DNA of 64,000 nt from Pyrocephalus nanus (Eukaryota; Chordata; Aves; Passeriformes; Tyrannidae): contig CM076267.1 in NCBI GenBank assembly GCA_038380795.1, positions 17,467,501 through 17,531,500 of the forward strand, written 5' to 3'. Made by a program: the position numbers and the translations under genes. The notes beneath the pieces were generated by a model. The model searched no databases, was not told the DNA's origin, and was given only the letters and a program-made list of their open reading frames with translations. This document shows positions 1 through 11,100 of this stretch, one piece after another. The first letter of the stretch is position 1. Each line of letters opens with the position of its first letter.

Positions 1-669
1 AGCTATGGGGTGGATCATGCAAAACAGAGATGTAGATGCTCATGTTTGAGAGTGGTGGACAGGCAAGGTTGTCCATATGACTGAAATGTGACATCCCTGT
101 GAGTAAATGTACAGACCTTGAGAGATACCCTAAAAAGAAAGTGGCTGCTGTACTTGATCACATATTCTGTAATACTGCTGTTCCTGAACCCTTCGGTTGT
201 GAATCATCTCCTTATGATTAAACTCAAATTTCAGAAATGTCTCAAATAAAAAAAAAAAAAAAAAGAGAAGCAGTAAAATTTTCAGGGAAGGTCTAATTAA
301 AAAAAAAAAAAATTAAATCACAAGCACTTCCTGATAAGCCTATGATCAAGGTATCCTAATATTTATTGCAATGTTACAATTTCGACTGGAAAATTAAAGT
401 CGAGTAACTGGGTTACTGTGGGAAGACCAAGTGAAACTCTGAACATAGTTAAGCTAATGAGTTTGGTCATCAGCTTCAGCCCACTGCAGTCAACCTCTAA
501 GAAAAATATTTCTTGTTGGCTGCAATGCACATGCTGCTCTTTCCAAAATATGAAAAGTAATAGCAATAATAATAACAACAACAACCCGGTCTGTGAATTT
601 TTGTGATCTTTTTCCTATGAAAACAAAGACTACAGTTTTTAAATTCAGGTGTGCAATTCTCTCCCTGCT

Positions 670-674
<5 letters not shown>

Positions 675-713
<39 letters not shown>
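675..713. repeat. Poly(T) tract, 39 nt
   Basis: An uninterrupted run of T. On the minus strand, the sense strand of DPP4, it reads as poly(A). It may be the tail of an old retroposed insertion or a simple homopolymer. Polymorphic length and sequencing error are likely here. Confidence 0.95.
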
Positions 714-716
<3 letters not shown>

Positions 717-2044
717 GGAAACCTAAACCTCCCACGTATAAACCTACACATTCCAGAAGGGAAGCAATTTTTATTTCAACTGGCTAAATCAAAAGACTAG
801 AATAAAAGCAACTGATGAAAACACTCAACTGCAGATGTAGTGACCGATCAGCCAAGAGACTTAACGTGTCCCTAAGAACTGCCTCTTCTTTCATTATAGT
901 GAAAAAGAAAAAGGGTCTAAAGTCCTTGGGGACATGCACAAAAAACCACCTCACAATAATTTTTGCAGGGTATCTTTCTGCAAGTTAAATACATGTGTCA
1001 ACTGGAACACAGCAGGAAGATATTTATATTAGCTGTTACAGTTTTACTCTTATTTCCAAACAATAAGCAAATTGTATATATACAGCACAGACTGTACAAC
1101 CAGTGCTGCAATAAAAGTCAAGAGACATAACAGTGATTTTAGTTTAAAATGCTCAGAAAAGGTTAAAAAAAATGCTTGCTCAATGTCATTTGAAATTTGA
1201 CTGTTCTAAAAAAGTAGGCTAGATTTATTGCTCTTGAAGTGTCTCTAAGAATATTAATTTCTCAGGTTAATTATTTGATATTAACTGAATATATAATTTG
1301 ATGGATTATGAACAAGTGTGCATTTGATATTCACACACAGTTGTCTAGTTGGGAATATAACTTCTCTCCTTCCTAATTGAGAAAGTGTCATTTTCAATCA
1401 GAGCGGCTTCAGAAAGCAACAAAATTCTTTCTTGGAAAAGGAGAAGCAATTTAAGACAGGTGGCTGATGAACAGGTTTAGGGATTTTTCCAAACTGATGA
1501 ATGTTTTTCCCCCTGGTGACACACATATTTTGCTAAGGTCTCATTACTAAAAAAATCAGGCCACTATTAAGATTTGTTGGCTGTGTATAAAATTAAAATT
1601 TCATTTTCTGTCAACACCTTCCACGTAGTATCTGAATATGAAAATGTACACCAAGCTGTAAGGGTGTAGCCGTACAAGTTCTAGTTGAAGTATTTTCCTA
1701 ATTTACAATACAGGACATTATCATTATATTCTTACTTATCTACATTATGCCACCAACCAAAGAGACTCAACATACATTGAATTCTGCATTTTGGTTCTTC
1801 TTGTTCAGGTTCCATTTGAAAAGAAGTGTCAAACAGGGGCTTTTTGGACAAAATAAAGTAATTGTTGACATTCAAGAGCATTTTATTGGCTTTGAAGATT
1901 GGATACAGATCAATGTATGTTCATACTTTAGCAAAAGTGCTTCTTTCACTCTTGGGTTCCTCAGAGAGGCTGTGGGGACTACATGTTCTTGCTATTTTTG
2001 TTTTTTGACTATTTCAGATCCAGACTTATTTTTCTAAATTCCAA

Positions 2045-2930
2045 ATGACTAGCTTCCACTGCTCAGTACTGGGGCTAGTTCTGTTTTATATCTTTATTGA
2101 TGATTTGGACAAGGCAATTGAGCACACTCTCAGTAAGTTCACAGACAACACCAAGTTGGGCAAGAGTGTTGGTCTGCAGGAGGGTAGGAAGGTTCTGCAA
2201 AGGCATCTGGGCAGGCTGGATCAATGGGGCAAGGCCAGTTGTCTGAGGTTTAGTAAGGGCTGGGTCCTGCACTTTGGTCACAGCAACCCCATGCAGCGCT
2301 ACAAGCTGGGGGAAGATTGGCTGGAAAGCTGCCCAGCAGTAAAAGACTGCCACTGACATCCTGGCTTGTATCAGAAATACTGTGGCCAGCGGGATTAGGG
2401 AAGCGACTGTCCCCCTGTACTTGGCACTGGTGAGGCCACACCTCAAATCCTGTGTCCTGTTCTGGGCCCCTCAATTCAAGACAGACATGGAGGTGCTGGA
2501 GTGTGACCAGAGTAGGTCAATGAACCTGGTGAAGGGTGTGGAGCGCATGTCCTGTGAGGAGTGGCTGAGGGAGCTGGGATTGTTTAGCCTGGAGAAAAGG
2601 AGGCTCAGGGGGGATTTAATTCCTCTCCACAACTATCTGAAAGGAGGTTGTAGCCAGGTGGGGGTCGGCCTCTTTTCCCAGGCAAAGCAGAAGGAAACGG
2701 CCTCAAGCTGCACCAGGGGAGATTCAGGCTGGACATCAGGAAGAATTTCTTCACTGTAAGGGTGGTTAAGCACTGAAAAAGGCCCAGGGAAATGGTGGAG
2801 TCACTACCCCTGCAAGTGTTCAAGAAATGACTGGATGTGCTATGGTTTAGTTGATAAAGTGGTGTTCGGTCAAAGGTTGGACTTGATGATCTTGGAGATC
2901 TTTTCCAATCTTAATGATGCTATGATTCAT
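2045..2930 (+). mobile_element. CR1 non-LTR retrotransposon, 5'-truncated, decayed
   Basis: The plus strand encodes the C-terminal part of a CR1 reverse transcriptase in broken frames: 2045-2356, then a shifted frame at 2382-2759. Typical CR1 phrases are visible, such as [20 protein letters not shown], followed by FTDNTKLG where active copies have FADDTKLG. The element ends with the usual CR1 3' phrase (ggacttgatgatcttgga, then ttttccaatctt and ctatgattc near 2928). CR1 is the main LINE of birds. It is inserted antisense to DPP4 in intron 2. Frameshifts and the altered catalytic motif show it is dead. The 5' boundary is approximate. Confidence 0.93.
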
Positions 2931-3162
2931 CTCTATCCTATTCTGATTCCTGGCAGTATATGCATATTTCCACTGTCATAGTATGTATTGGAAATAATAA
3001 CATCATAATATCTCCATTACAACAGCAAAAACATAACTAAGTCCTTCTGGGAAGAAAGCTCTTAAGCTTTTGTGTAAGTAGTATTCATATGAAGTTAAAC
3101 AATTTTGTTTCCATTTTGTAATTTTTTATTAATATGTCACCCTTTCTGCAGGTGTAAAGTAT

Positions 3163-3764
3163 TGACATTGTTTAACCCCAGCTGGCAAATAAGTACCACT
3201 CAGCCACTCGCTTCCTTCCTCTCTCCCCTCTCCACCCTCAGTGGAGATAGGAAGGAGAATCAGAAAAAGATAAAACCCATAGGTTGAGATAAGAAGAGTT
3301 TAATGATTGAACTAAAGTTAAATATAATACTCCTAATAACAGTAATTATATTTGTAATGAAAAGGAGAGCGAGGGGAAGAAAAAGAACCCAAGAAAGACA
3401 AGTGATGCATAATACAATTGCTCCCTACCCACTGGCCAATGTCCAGGGCCTGTCCCTGGGCAGCGATCGACATCTCACAGCCAACTCCCCCCCATTTATA
3501 TGACCATGACATTCCATGCCGTAAAATATCCCTTTGGCCCGATTGGGTCAGCTCTCCTGGCCATGGTTCCCTCCCAGCTCCTTGTGCACTTGCTCACTGG
3601 CAAAGTCTGGGAAACTGAAAAGTCCACAACTTAGAGTAAGCACCACTTAGCAACAAACAAAACATCAGCGTGTTATCAACGTTATTCTCACACTGAATCC
3701 AAAATAGAGCTCTGTACCAGCTACTAGGAAGAAAATTACCTGATTCCCAGCCAAAACCAGGACA
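3163..3764 (-). mobile_element. Solo LTR of an avian endogenous retrovirus
   Basis: Read on the minus strand the element begins TGTCCTGGTTTTGGCTGGGA. It contains a TATA-like CATATAAATGGGG near 3495-3507 and the stretch TTAAACTCTTCTTATCTCAACC-like near 3280-3303 that resembles the polyadenylation end of R. It ends GGGGTTAAACAATGTCA, so the ends are TG...CA. I recognise this as a common bird ERV LTR type (the kind annotated in passerine genomes). No gag, pol or env lies next to it, so it is a solo LTR left by recombination between two LTRs. It has the same orientation as DPP4. A GTAT motif flanks both sides (3159-3162 and 3766-3769) but is one base out of register on the right, so a target-site duplication is only suggested. 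Confidence 0.85.
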
Positions 3765-4389
3765 CGTATAAAGTAAACAAGAAGTTAACTATTATGTAAG
3801 GGTTATGGTATGACAATCACCATATCAAAACCTAAAGATGTTGACAAATTACTTTCGGTATATGTACTGTTTATTCCCAGGTGTTAAGGTGCATTTTAAT
3901 AATTTCTATATGTAATAATAATAATAAAAAAAGTAAGAAATTATGTAACTGACTTTAAAGTGACAGAAAACTATAAAAAGCAGTAATAATGGAAGCTTTA
4001 CTGCATGTTCACCACTACCAAGAGAGAGACTGGAAAAAACACAAAAAGGGAAAGACAAGTACAAGGATGATGTTCAGCAATAATGAGAAAGGGATAGTGA
4101 GATGCTAAAAATCAGAAAACGTGACAGCAGAACAAGAGTGAGAATAATCTGCTGTCTAAGAATGTAACTTAGAAGCAGTGGGAGAGATGCAAGGGAAACC
4201 CAACTGATTCAGTGGTCAGAAAAGTAAGAGACATTTCAGGCTAGTTTTTCCAAACCTTCCTATTCCAACATATGTAAAAAAGTACTCTAACTCTTCCCTC
4301 TCATGTACACTCAAGCCCATAGTTAGTGACCAAGATTTGTGACTTCAGAGCACTGAAGTACATTGACAGAAAAAAAAAGTATGTAAAAA

Positions 4390-4600
4390 CTACTTCGCTC
4401 TGTCAGGCCAAAGGTTCACTTCATTCAGAATTCCACCCAGGAGCTGATACAGGACATTCAAGAGAGACCATAACCAATGAGTGAGTGCCTGAGGCAGTTT
4501 ATCCAAGAGCCATTCTGTGGGGTTGCAGAGACTATCCCAGAGGGATGTAATCATTAACTTTGCAATCAATAGCTCTGGAATCCCTCTCAAAGTAACTTCA
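4390..4600 (-). other. Minus-strand open stretch in DPP4 intron, possibly old repeat
   Basis: A 66-codon open frame with Leu/Trp-rich composition runs here. On the plus strand the start (about 4398-4440: ctctgtcaggccaaaggttc, then acttcattcagaattccac) loosely resembles the 3' part of old CR1-type elements ("gtcaggccaaaggtccatct"). I see no splice sites or homology to DPP4. It is most likely a relic of an ancient repeat, not an exon. Confidence 0.25.
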
Positions 4601-7600
4601 CCTTACTCAAAGCAAGGAAATAAAAATAGCAGAAGCATTCTGCAGATAACAATCTACTGCTGATAATTTTTTGTAGTATGTTATTACTCAACACTTGAAT
4701 AAGGGTAGATAAGTGAGTTAAATGACAGTTACAGAAGTCAAGGATGTACAGCAGGAAAATATTTCCATTCCCTACCTTTTCAGACTCACGAGGAACCCTC
4801 AGACACCTTAAGGTCATTAACTGCCCCAGCCCCTGCTGCATTTTCCAGCCTCTTCCAGGCACATTTCTATTAGAAGACCAGAGAGGCACAAACAGTATCA
4901 CCTAATCATGGCAGTGATGACTTTCTCATTTAGTGAATATCTCACCCTTAGAGAATTAGACCTGTGGGTGAAGAAAGCTGTACGAGCTGTACAGGACCCC
5001 TCACTCTAAGGCCAGTTATGACTTCTCATGGCAGCAGAATGATACTGCTAAGTCTCCTTCCTGCTCTCAGCATTTGCTACTCATTCTCTCACTCCTGGAC
5101 TTGCTGCTCAGCTGCTCAGAAGAACAAGAACTGTGGTAACAGAAGAGATAAAGGGTATATGGACTAGGGGTGTTTCAATCTGCCTTTTGCATGGAAAGTA
5201 AGTAAAGTAAATGGGTGAGTGAATCATGGACAGACCACCATTTTTTTAGAAAAAACCTCATACTTTAAAGGTAACCACTTGTTACCGTAGTCACCAGTTG
5301 GATAGCTCCTCAAAGCATAACAATGCTTTAGTCAACAGACTTCAAATACAACCCCCAAGGCTGTTTTGAGATTAAACTGTTTGATGCAAGTAGTCCCATG
5401 TGGTTATTAAATATAAAATAAGGTGTCAAAATAGGCAGTGGAAATAGAGTGTAAAGAGTTCTGGCTGGGAAGACCCTCAAGGTAAATAATGAAGGGCTGC
5501 ACCCAAAATTAGGGAAACTTTTTGGGAATTTAAGTCTGAAGTATTTCTCTATGCTAAACAGCGGCAAGAGAAGAAACAGAAATTCCACTTGCCAGGCCTA
5601 CAGGCCAGGCAACAAGCCAGAACTTCTCTGGAGTGGCAAAATTGCACAACCTTTCACAGCACTGGAGCCCATTTATCAAACTAATTATGTGCTGCATGAC
5701 TACTAAGCTTATGAAATGGAAGTACAGTGAGAAGCATGGAAGGGAGAACAGTTGCAGACCAAATGCAAGAAAGTCAAACTCAAAATTATCTGTTTGCATC
5801 AATAATCATCATTTTCACTCCCTGCACAATGCTTGAACAATCGGGATGAAATAAAGACTTGATTGCAATTACAAGGACTTCTATCAGAGCAGACTTTGAT
5901 CCCACATAGTCACAGTCATGTGAACTGCTCCTCCCAAATGTAATTTTGCCGTTTTCATTTTCGTACCCAGGTGAGTACCTGTACAGCCCAGGAGGCATCC
6001 TCAACTGACCTACATGCCCTTTGGTTGTTCATAAAAACCGGATAATCAAACTGTCAGTTATTAAGTGCTCTAACCTATAAATTACTACTTCATAAGAACA
6101 CCAAGTATACACTCTCAGCTAACAGAAAACATCTGTTTAGCACGGTCAAAAGCACCCTGCAATTTCTGAATTACAATGCTTAAAGTTGTTATTCAGATGT
6201 TACTGCTGGCCTGATTTGGGAAGAGACAGGAATTCAAGTTTTTGAACTGGAACCACTCTATCTCAATCCATATTTTATCCAGAGAGAGTTAGTGAACTAC
6301 TGGGGCATGCTAGGTAGTTTCCTATACCTTAATTTGAGCCAACAGTAAAAGGACTGTCTCGTTTTCCTACAACCAAAACGATGCAAGCCAAGGCTGACAG
6401 CATGGTTATATTCTGTATATCATATAACAGAAGTGTTTCCTTCAAGTAAACGAATTTACTATATAACTGAGTGACTCGTCCTGAATTGCAGCCACTTCTA
6501 CAGCAAAAGAATTCCTATGCTAGAAGGAAGAAAACCCATCTGACTCGCAGTAAGACACAGAATTGGCATTAAGATAGACAAGCACCATTTCTTCAGCAGA
6601 GTTCAGGCCTGCGTACTGAATTCTTTCACTAGGTGTTATGCCTGCACATATCCATCTGATAAGTTATCAGAACCCTTTCTCTTGCTCTTCCCAACTTGTG
6701 AAATTCAGAGCATTTTCTGTAATCTTAAAAACCTGCTTTTTGAGATGTGGCAAAAATCTGCCCAAAAATAACAGAAAAGGGAGTAAGCATCAGCTGATGA
6801 AAATTTTAGTCCAGAAGGTATGCAATTCAGATATCTGGACTTTGAAAATATAGTTTTTAATGACTGGAATATTGATAGAGCTGAACTGCAAAACAGTTTA
6901 ATGTAATATATGCAATATAAGCACTAGTGACACAAGCTTCACCTCTTCAAATGACATTCAACAAACCTACCAAAACTTACTGTGCACATATGAAATTGCT
7001 GTGTTCATTTCTGAATACACTGTCAAGATCAGCACATGCATCTTCACACATCTTGGGGTGCACCTCATGGGCAGTGGACCACCAAAGGTCTAGTCTAGAA
7101 GATACTTCCTTAGAGTTTGCAGTGCTGATTCTACATATCACAACTGCTCAGCTGTGAATCGTAAGAACACCAAATGAGAATAAGGTGCAGCTCTGTCCTA
7201 TCAGCTGGAAGCAAGGCATTGCTTAATGAGGATTTAATGCTGTTTCATATTAACATCCAGAGCCACATGGGCAACCTGAAAAGTACAAACCGATCAGAGT
7301 CCAAAACTGCATTCCAAATCTTCTACTTTTCTGACCTCTGTAACTGTGCTGTTTATGTAATTTCACTCAATGGCATTAACAAAAGTTGTGCAAACACAGC
7401 AAAAGAGAGGGACTATAACCTTATCTCTTCAATACGCCCTAGAAAAAAGAGTAATTGGCATTTTACGGCTGGTTCGACAACCTCTGGCCACAATAGGAAT
7501 AGAAAATCCTGAAAACGATAATGGTTAAAACTATTACCGGGAAAATCAAGGATCTTTTTAACTCTCCCCGCGCCCACCAACTTCCCAGGTGAGACGCCCT

Positions 7601-7803
7601 CTTGGCGACGCACCTCCCAGTTTCCCGGACTCAGGAGTTCCAGCTGTATGGACCCTGCTCCCTAAAGCACAAACTTTTCCGCAAGACTTGCCCCCCCCGC
7701 TGCCGTGGGCGGCCGGCCGTGGATCCCCTCCGAGCCCCGGGGGCCGCAGGGAGCCCCCGCCGCCCTCCCCACCGCGCCCCTCCCGGCCCCGCCGCGCACT
7801 CAC

Positions 7804-7888
7804 TGCCGGTGAGCAGCACCAGGGGCACGGTGATCGCCACGACCGCCACGGCGACCCCCACGGTCACCAGCAGCCACTTCAGGAAGCT
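7804..7888 (-). CDS. DPP4: DPP4 exon 2 (signal anchor)
   Basis: The acceptor is a good pyrimidine tract ending ...cctttcag at 7890-7889. The donor is GTGAGTG starting at 7803. The 85-bp exon encodes 28 codons plus one base, nearly all transmembrane: Val/Ala/Leu-rich, then VPLVLLTG. Intron 1 is only about 80 bp (7889-7969). Confidence 0.85.
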
Positions 7889-7978
7889 CTGAAAGGAGAA
7901 GTCCCATCAGGCGGCGGTCGCGCAAGACCCGCCTGCGCTGCCGCCTCCCCCTCCCTTTCCCTCACCCACCGGCATCGT
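7804..7978 (-). CDS. DPP4: Dipeptidyl peptidase 4, 5' end (exons 1-2)
   Basis: DPP4 (CD26) is a type II membrane serine exopeptidase that removes X-Pro or X-Ala dipeptides from hormones such as GLP-1. The joined exons encode MP then SFLKWLLVTVGV, AVAVVAITVPLVLLTG: a short cytoplasmic tail with a Lys and a roughly 22-residue hydrophobic signal anchor. The TVPLVLL ending matches the ITVPVVLL of mammalian DPP4. The coding length to the end of exon 2 (30 codons plus one base) is close to the human gene. Position beside GCG and FAP on the same strand supports DPP4 over other S9B members. The catalytic and beta-propeller exons lie left of the window. Only the N-terminus is seen, so identity rests on anchor similarity, the CpG promoter and synteny. 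Confidence 0.85.
7970..7975 (-). CDS. DPP4: DPP4 exon 1, coding part
   Basis: The start codon is at 7975-7973 (minus), followed by CCG and the donor GTGGGT at 7969. A second possible donor, GTGAGG, lies four bases further (7965), but using it would put exon 2 out of frame and destroy the signal anchor, so the first is chosen. The human genes DPP4 and FAP also split soon after the initiator Met. The 5' UTR extends rightwards for an unknown length. Confidence 0.75.
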
Positions 7979-8150
7979 GCGGAGCGGGGCGGGGGCGGCT
8001 GTGCGAGCGGTGCCGGCGGGATGCGGCTCTGCAGCCCCGGCGCTGCCCGCGGCTCTGCTCGGGAGCGGCGCCTGGGCGGGGGCTGGGGGCGGCTGCCTCG
8101 GGAGCGGCAGGCACCGGGGTTGTGCAAGAGCCCGGGTTTCCTGCTGGCTT

Positions 8151-11100
8151 AGAGGTCTGAGCGGCTGTTCCTCCGTCAGCTCACACCCTTGGAGCGCGGA
8201 GACACAGCTGTGCGCGGCAGAGGAGGGACTTGGGACACCGGAGGGATTTCTGTCGGAAATCAGATAACGGCCCAGAAGTTAAATGCCTTCAAAAGCTGGT
8301 GGCAAAGCTCCCAATGCTATGATAACACCAGCATTCCTTGTGAAGTGTCTGTTCTTTGAACTTCTTTCTCCGGCAATCAAGTCATGGCAATCAAGTCATT
8401 GATAAAATTGCAAATTGGGATTTTAAATGAAGACCAGAAAATGGAAGTGTAGGATGAAAGTTTAAAATCTAGCACTGGAGGTGACCGTGGTTTATCACAT
8501 CAGATAATTCAATTTCCAAGGAGAAATTCGACTATGTGCTGGGATAGTAGGACTTATTGGTGGAAAAGACACAATAACCTGTAAAACAAAACTTCAAAGC
8601 TTTTGATTGTTTAAAAAGCTGAGCAAATTATTTTAAGAGAATTCTACTCTGAAAAAAGTAACTATAAGTTGTGCCTTTGGTTTTGTTCATCGTAGATTTC
8701 CCCCCTCTATTTGCAGAACGCTAGGAGTTACCAGAGAGAGGTGCAGGTTTTTTTACAATTTGAGAAACGTATCAGAAAAAGTGTATGATCTGCTGAAGCA
8801 AGAGATTTGAGGTCAAGGGAGACAGCAAGTGTTCTTAGTCTTGCCTTCAAAATACTTGTCAGAGCTTTCAGTTCTGACAGGTTATGATGCTTGTTCCTTC
8901 ATTCCTCCTTGCTCCATGCAGATAGAGCACAGCATTTAGTATTTTGCTGTTGTTTCTTAAGTAAACTGTCTGGAAGTGGATTAATAACTTTTTGTGATGG
9001 ATAAATCTCCTTTAGAATAACGCAAAGTACTTACAAACAGTAAAGATAAGTATATGTGGAAGGTATTAGACTTCATGTAGATACAAGTTTATGTTCTTGC
9101 TCACAGTTGTATACAATTCTCCTTGAAGGTAGCAGTTGCTACTAGTTATGAATTTGCAGTGTGGTAGCCGTATCAGTTTACCTTAGGAATGCTGTTAATC
9201 TGCTCTGACAGTGATTGCAGGTCGGTCAGTGTAAGCTTACCATGGAGGATCTAACATGCTGCAATTTTACAGCTACCTAACCCCTAATTCTGAGTACAGA
9301 TAAGTCCACTTCTGTAAAGTAAAATCACAGTGAAACTGCAGTCTTTTACATTACTTTTCAAACTAGTATCTCATTATATGCTGTGAGATGCATGACTAGT
9401 GTTTCAGAATGTCTTACAGCTCCACTTAAATGTACTCTGCACTTGCTAGTCTAATCAACAATGAAAAAGAAAAACAAAACCACCACCACCCCTCACTCCA
9501 GGGTGAATTTACCTTTTCCTGGTGAGTAGGAATCACAACATATATATATAATTAAGCCAACTGCATCTAGATCACATTGTTAATAATCTACAGTGCTTTT
9601 GACTCTGGTCATGCCAGAGAGACTTATGGGACCTGAATCTGTACTTGGAACCATCTGAGTGATCTGGTAAGAGTCAATATAGCAGAATATGTTTTCCACT
9701 TAGTTGCAGTAGTTTCCAGCAGTGATTCTCTACACCTTGAAAAAAAATCTCAAGCTCCTCCTCTCTGATCAAAATGCCTGTGGTTCTAAAACTTATTTTA
9801 TGGTTGTGCCTCTGGTGCTGTCAGATTGTCTTTTGTGATGGCCTGAGACTTAAAAAGTTCCCCCAGCTAAATATTTCAAGTTACTTAATACCATGGTGTT
9901 CTTTTGCAATCAGATATGTATTAATATGATGCCAAGAGATTAAACAAATGAATAGCCAGCAGTGGCTGCTACATGACAAAATCTGAGAAGCCATAGCTGT
10001 TCACCATATTGTATGCTCAACACAAGTGTATTCATAAAGAAGTTACACGATTGCAAAGAAAGAAAAAAACCACAGCTTTCAGACTGAAGATTGGCTTTCC
10101 CAAACACTTGATAGACCTGCCAGATGCAATGTCTCCTTCAGACCTCTAGAGAAACTTAAGACTTTGTTACGTGTCTGTTTATACATTTGATTCCTCCAGA
10201 AATATTTGGAGAAGTCAAACAGGAAAAACGGAAAATGTAAGCTCTCTGCAGAGTAAGAAAAATTGTTTGTGAATAAAATGTATTCAGTCTACTTTACAGG
10301 TGCAATAATGTGTTCCAGATGTCTCTATGTGTGCTGCAGGAGACAAATATGTGCTGGAGAAAGTTTTGTTAAGATTCACAGCATTTCAAATGTGCTGTGA
10401 GGAAGAGGAGGCAAAAGTGTTATTAGCACTGTGAAGTGTTCAAGTTCTGGACTAGAAGCGTCTACAAATATATTAAATTTTTTTTTTCTGAAATGATTTC
10501 ATTTTTTCTTTGCATTTGAGGTTGAAATGGCATAAGGACAGTTTTGTAATATGTCTTTGCACTGGTTCTGTTTGAGAGGATTGTGAAAAGAATGTTAACT
10601 GTAAATCAGGGAAGCTAATGAGAAAAAATCCTATTTTATGTGATTACGTCACTGGGACAACCATTTCAATGTGGCTAGTAGCAGCTGTCATTCAGTTCTT
10701 TCAATTTTTTGTATTTTTCTTTGTCAAATTATTTGCCTGGCAACTACAGATTCTCACCACATGTCCTCAGAGCACAGCTGAATGATTAGAATGTCTCAGG
10801 TTTCTGTCAGTTTCTTTTTGTATTAATTCCAGTTAATTGTCTTTTTTTTTTTTTTTTTTTTTTTTTTACTTCACTATGCTTATTTTTCCAGATACTTAAT
10901 CAATAGTGTGGAAGAGGAAGGATAATGCTGTACATTCAGCACATAAAATGCAGTTAATAAAGGAAATAATATTGGGAACACTTTTTAATATCAGGCCACC
11001 TGGAAGTCCTAGGCAGCACACGTGCAGATACGCAGAGGAGCTGTTGTATGTTAAAGACAAAGTGACTGTAACTTATTTCTCCCTTTATTTGTACCATTCC

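Larger units (their letters stand above)
1..7803 (-). other. DPP4: DPP4 intron 2 (partial)
   Basis: This stretch lies downstream of DPP4 exon 2 on the minus strand and has no exon that I can match to DPP4. A long intron 2 is consistent with the gene in other vertebrates. It holds two A tracts (248-264 and 299-312), a 39-nt T tract (675-713), a CR1 retroposon (2045-2930), a solo LTR (3163-3764) and a minus-strand open stretch of unknown nature (about 4390-4600). The remainder is AT-rich unique sequence. An exon shorter than about 100 bp could have escaped me. Confidence 0.7.
7558..8260. promoter_or_regulatory. DPP4: CpG island / DPP4 promoter region
   Basis: A sharp jump to very high GC with many CpG dinucleotides, in otherwise AT-rich DNA, covers DPP4 exons 1 and 2 and their upstream flank. 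GC boxes of the Sp1 type (ggggcgggggcgg) occur near 7985-7998, just upstream of the start codon. I see no TATA box, which fits a CpG-island promoter with dispersed starts. The transcription start cannot be placed exactly; it should lie roughly at 8000-8150. Confidence 0.85.

Noticed and set aside
497..751. Minus-strand open frame with a poly-Lys stretch
   Set aside because: It is produced by the 39-nt T tract read as AAA codons; no homology or splice context.
2045..2759. Two plus-strand frames resembling a reverse transcriptase gene
   Set aside because: They are the broken reading frames of a 5'-truncated CR1 copy with frameshifts and an altered catalytic motif, not a working gene.
3105..3618. 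Short plus-strand frames near 3.1-3.6 kb
   Set aside because: They lie within the solo LTR and are not viral genes; no gag, pol or env sequence is present.
3765..3770. Clear target-site duplication flanking the LTR
   Set aside because: GTAT occurs on both sides but is displaced by one base on the right; too short and imperfect to assert.
7589..8152. 187-codon plus-strand open frame
   Set aside because: It runs antisense through the DPP4 CpG island, where stop codons are rare because of GC content; Pro/Arg-rich low-complexity translation.
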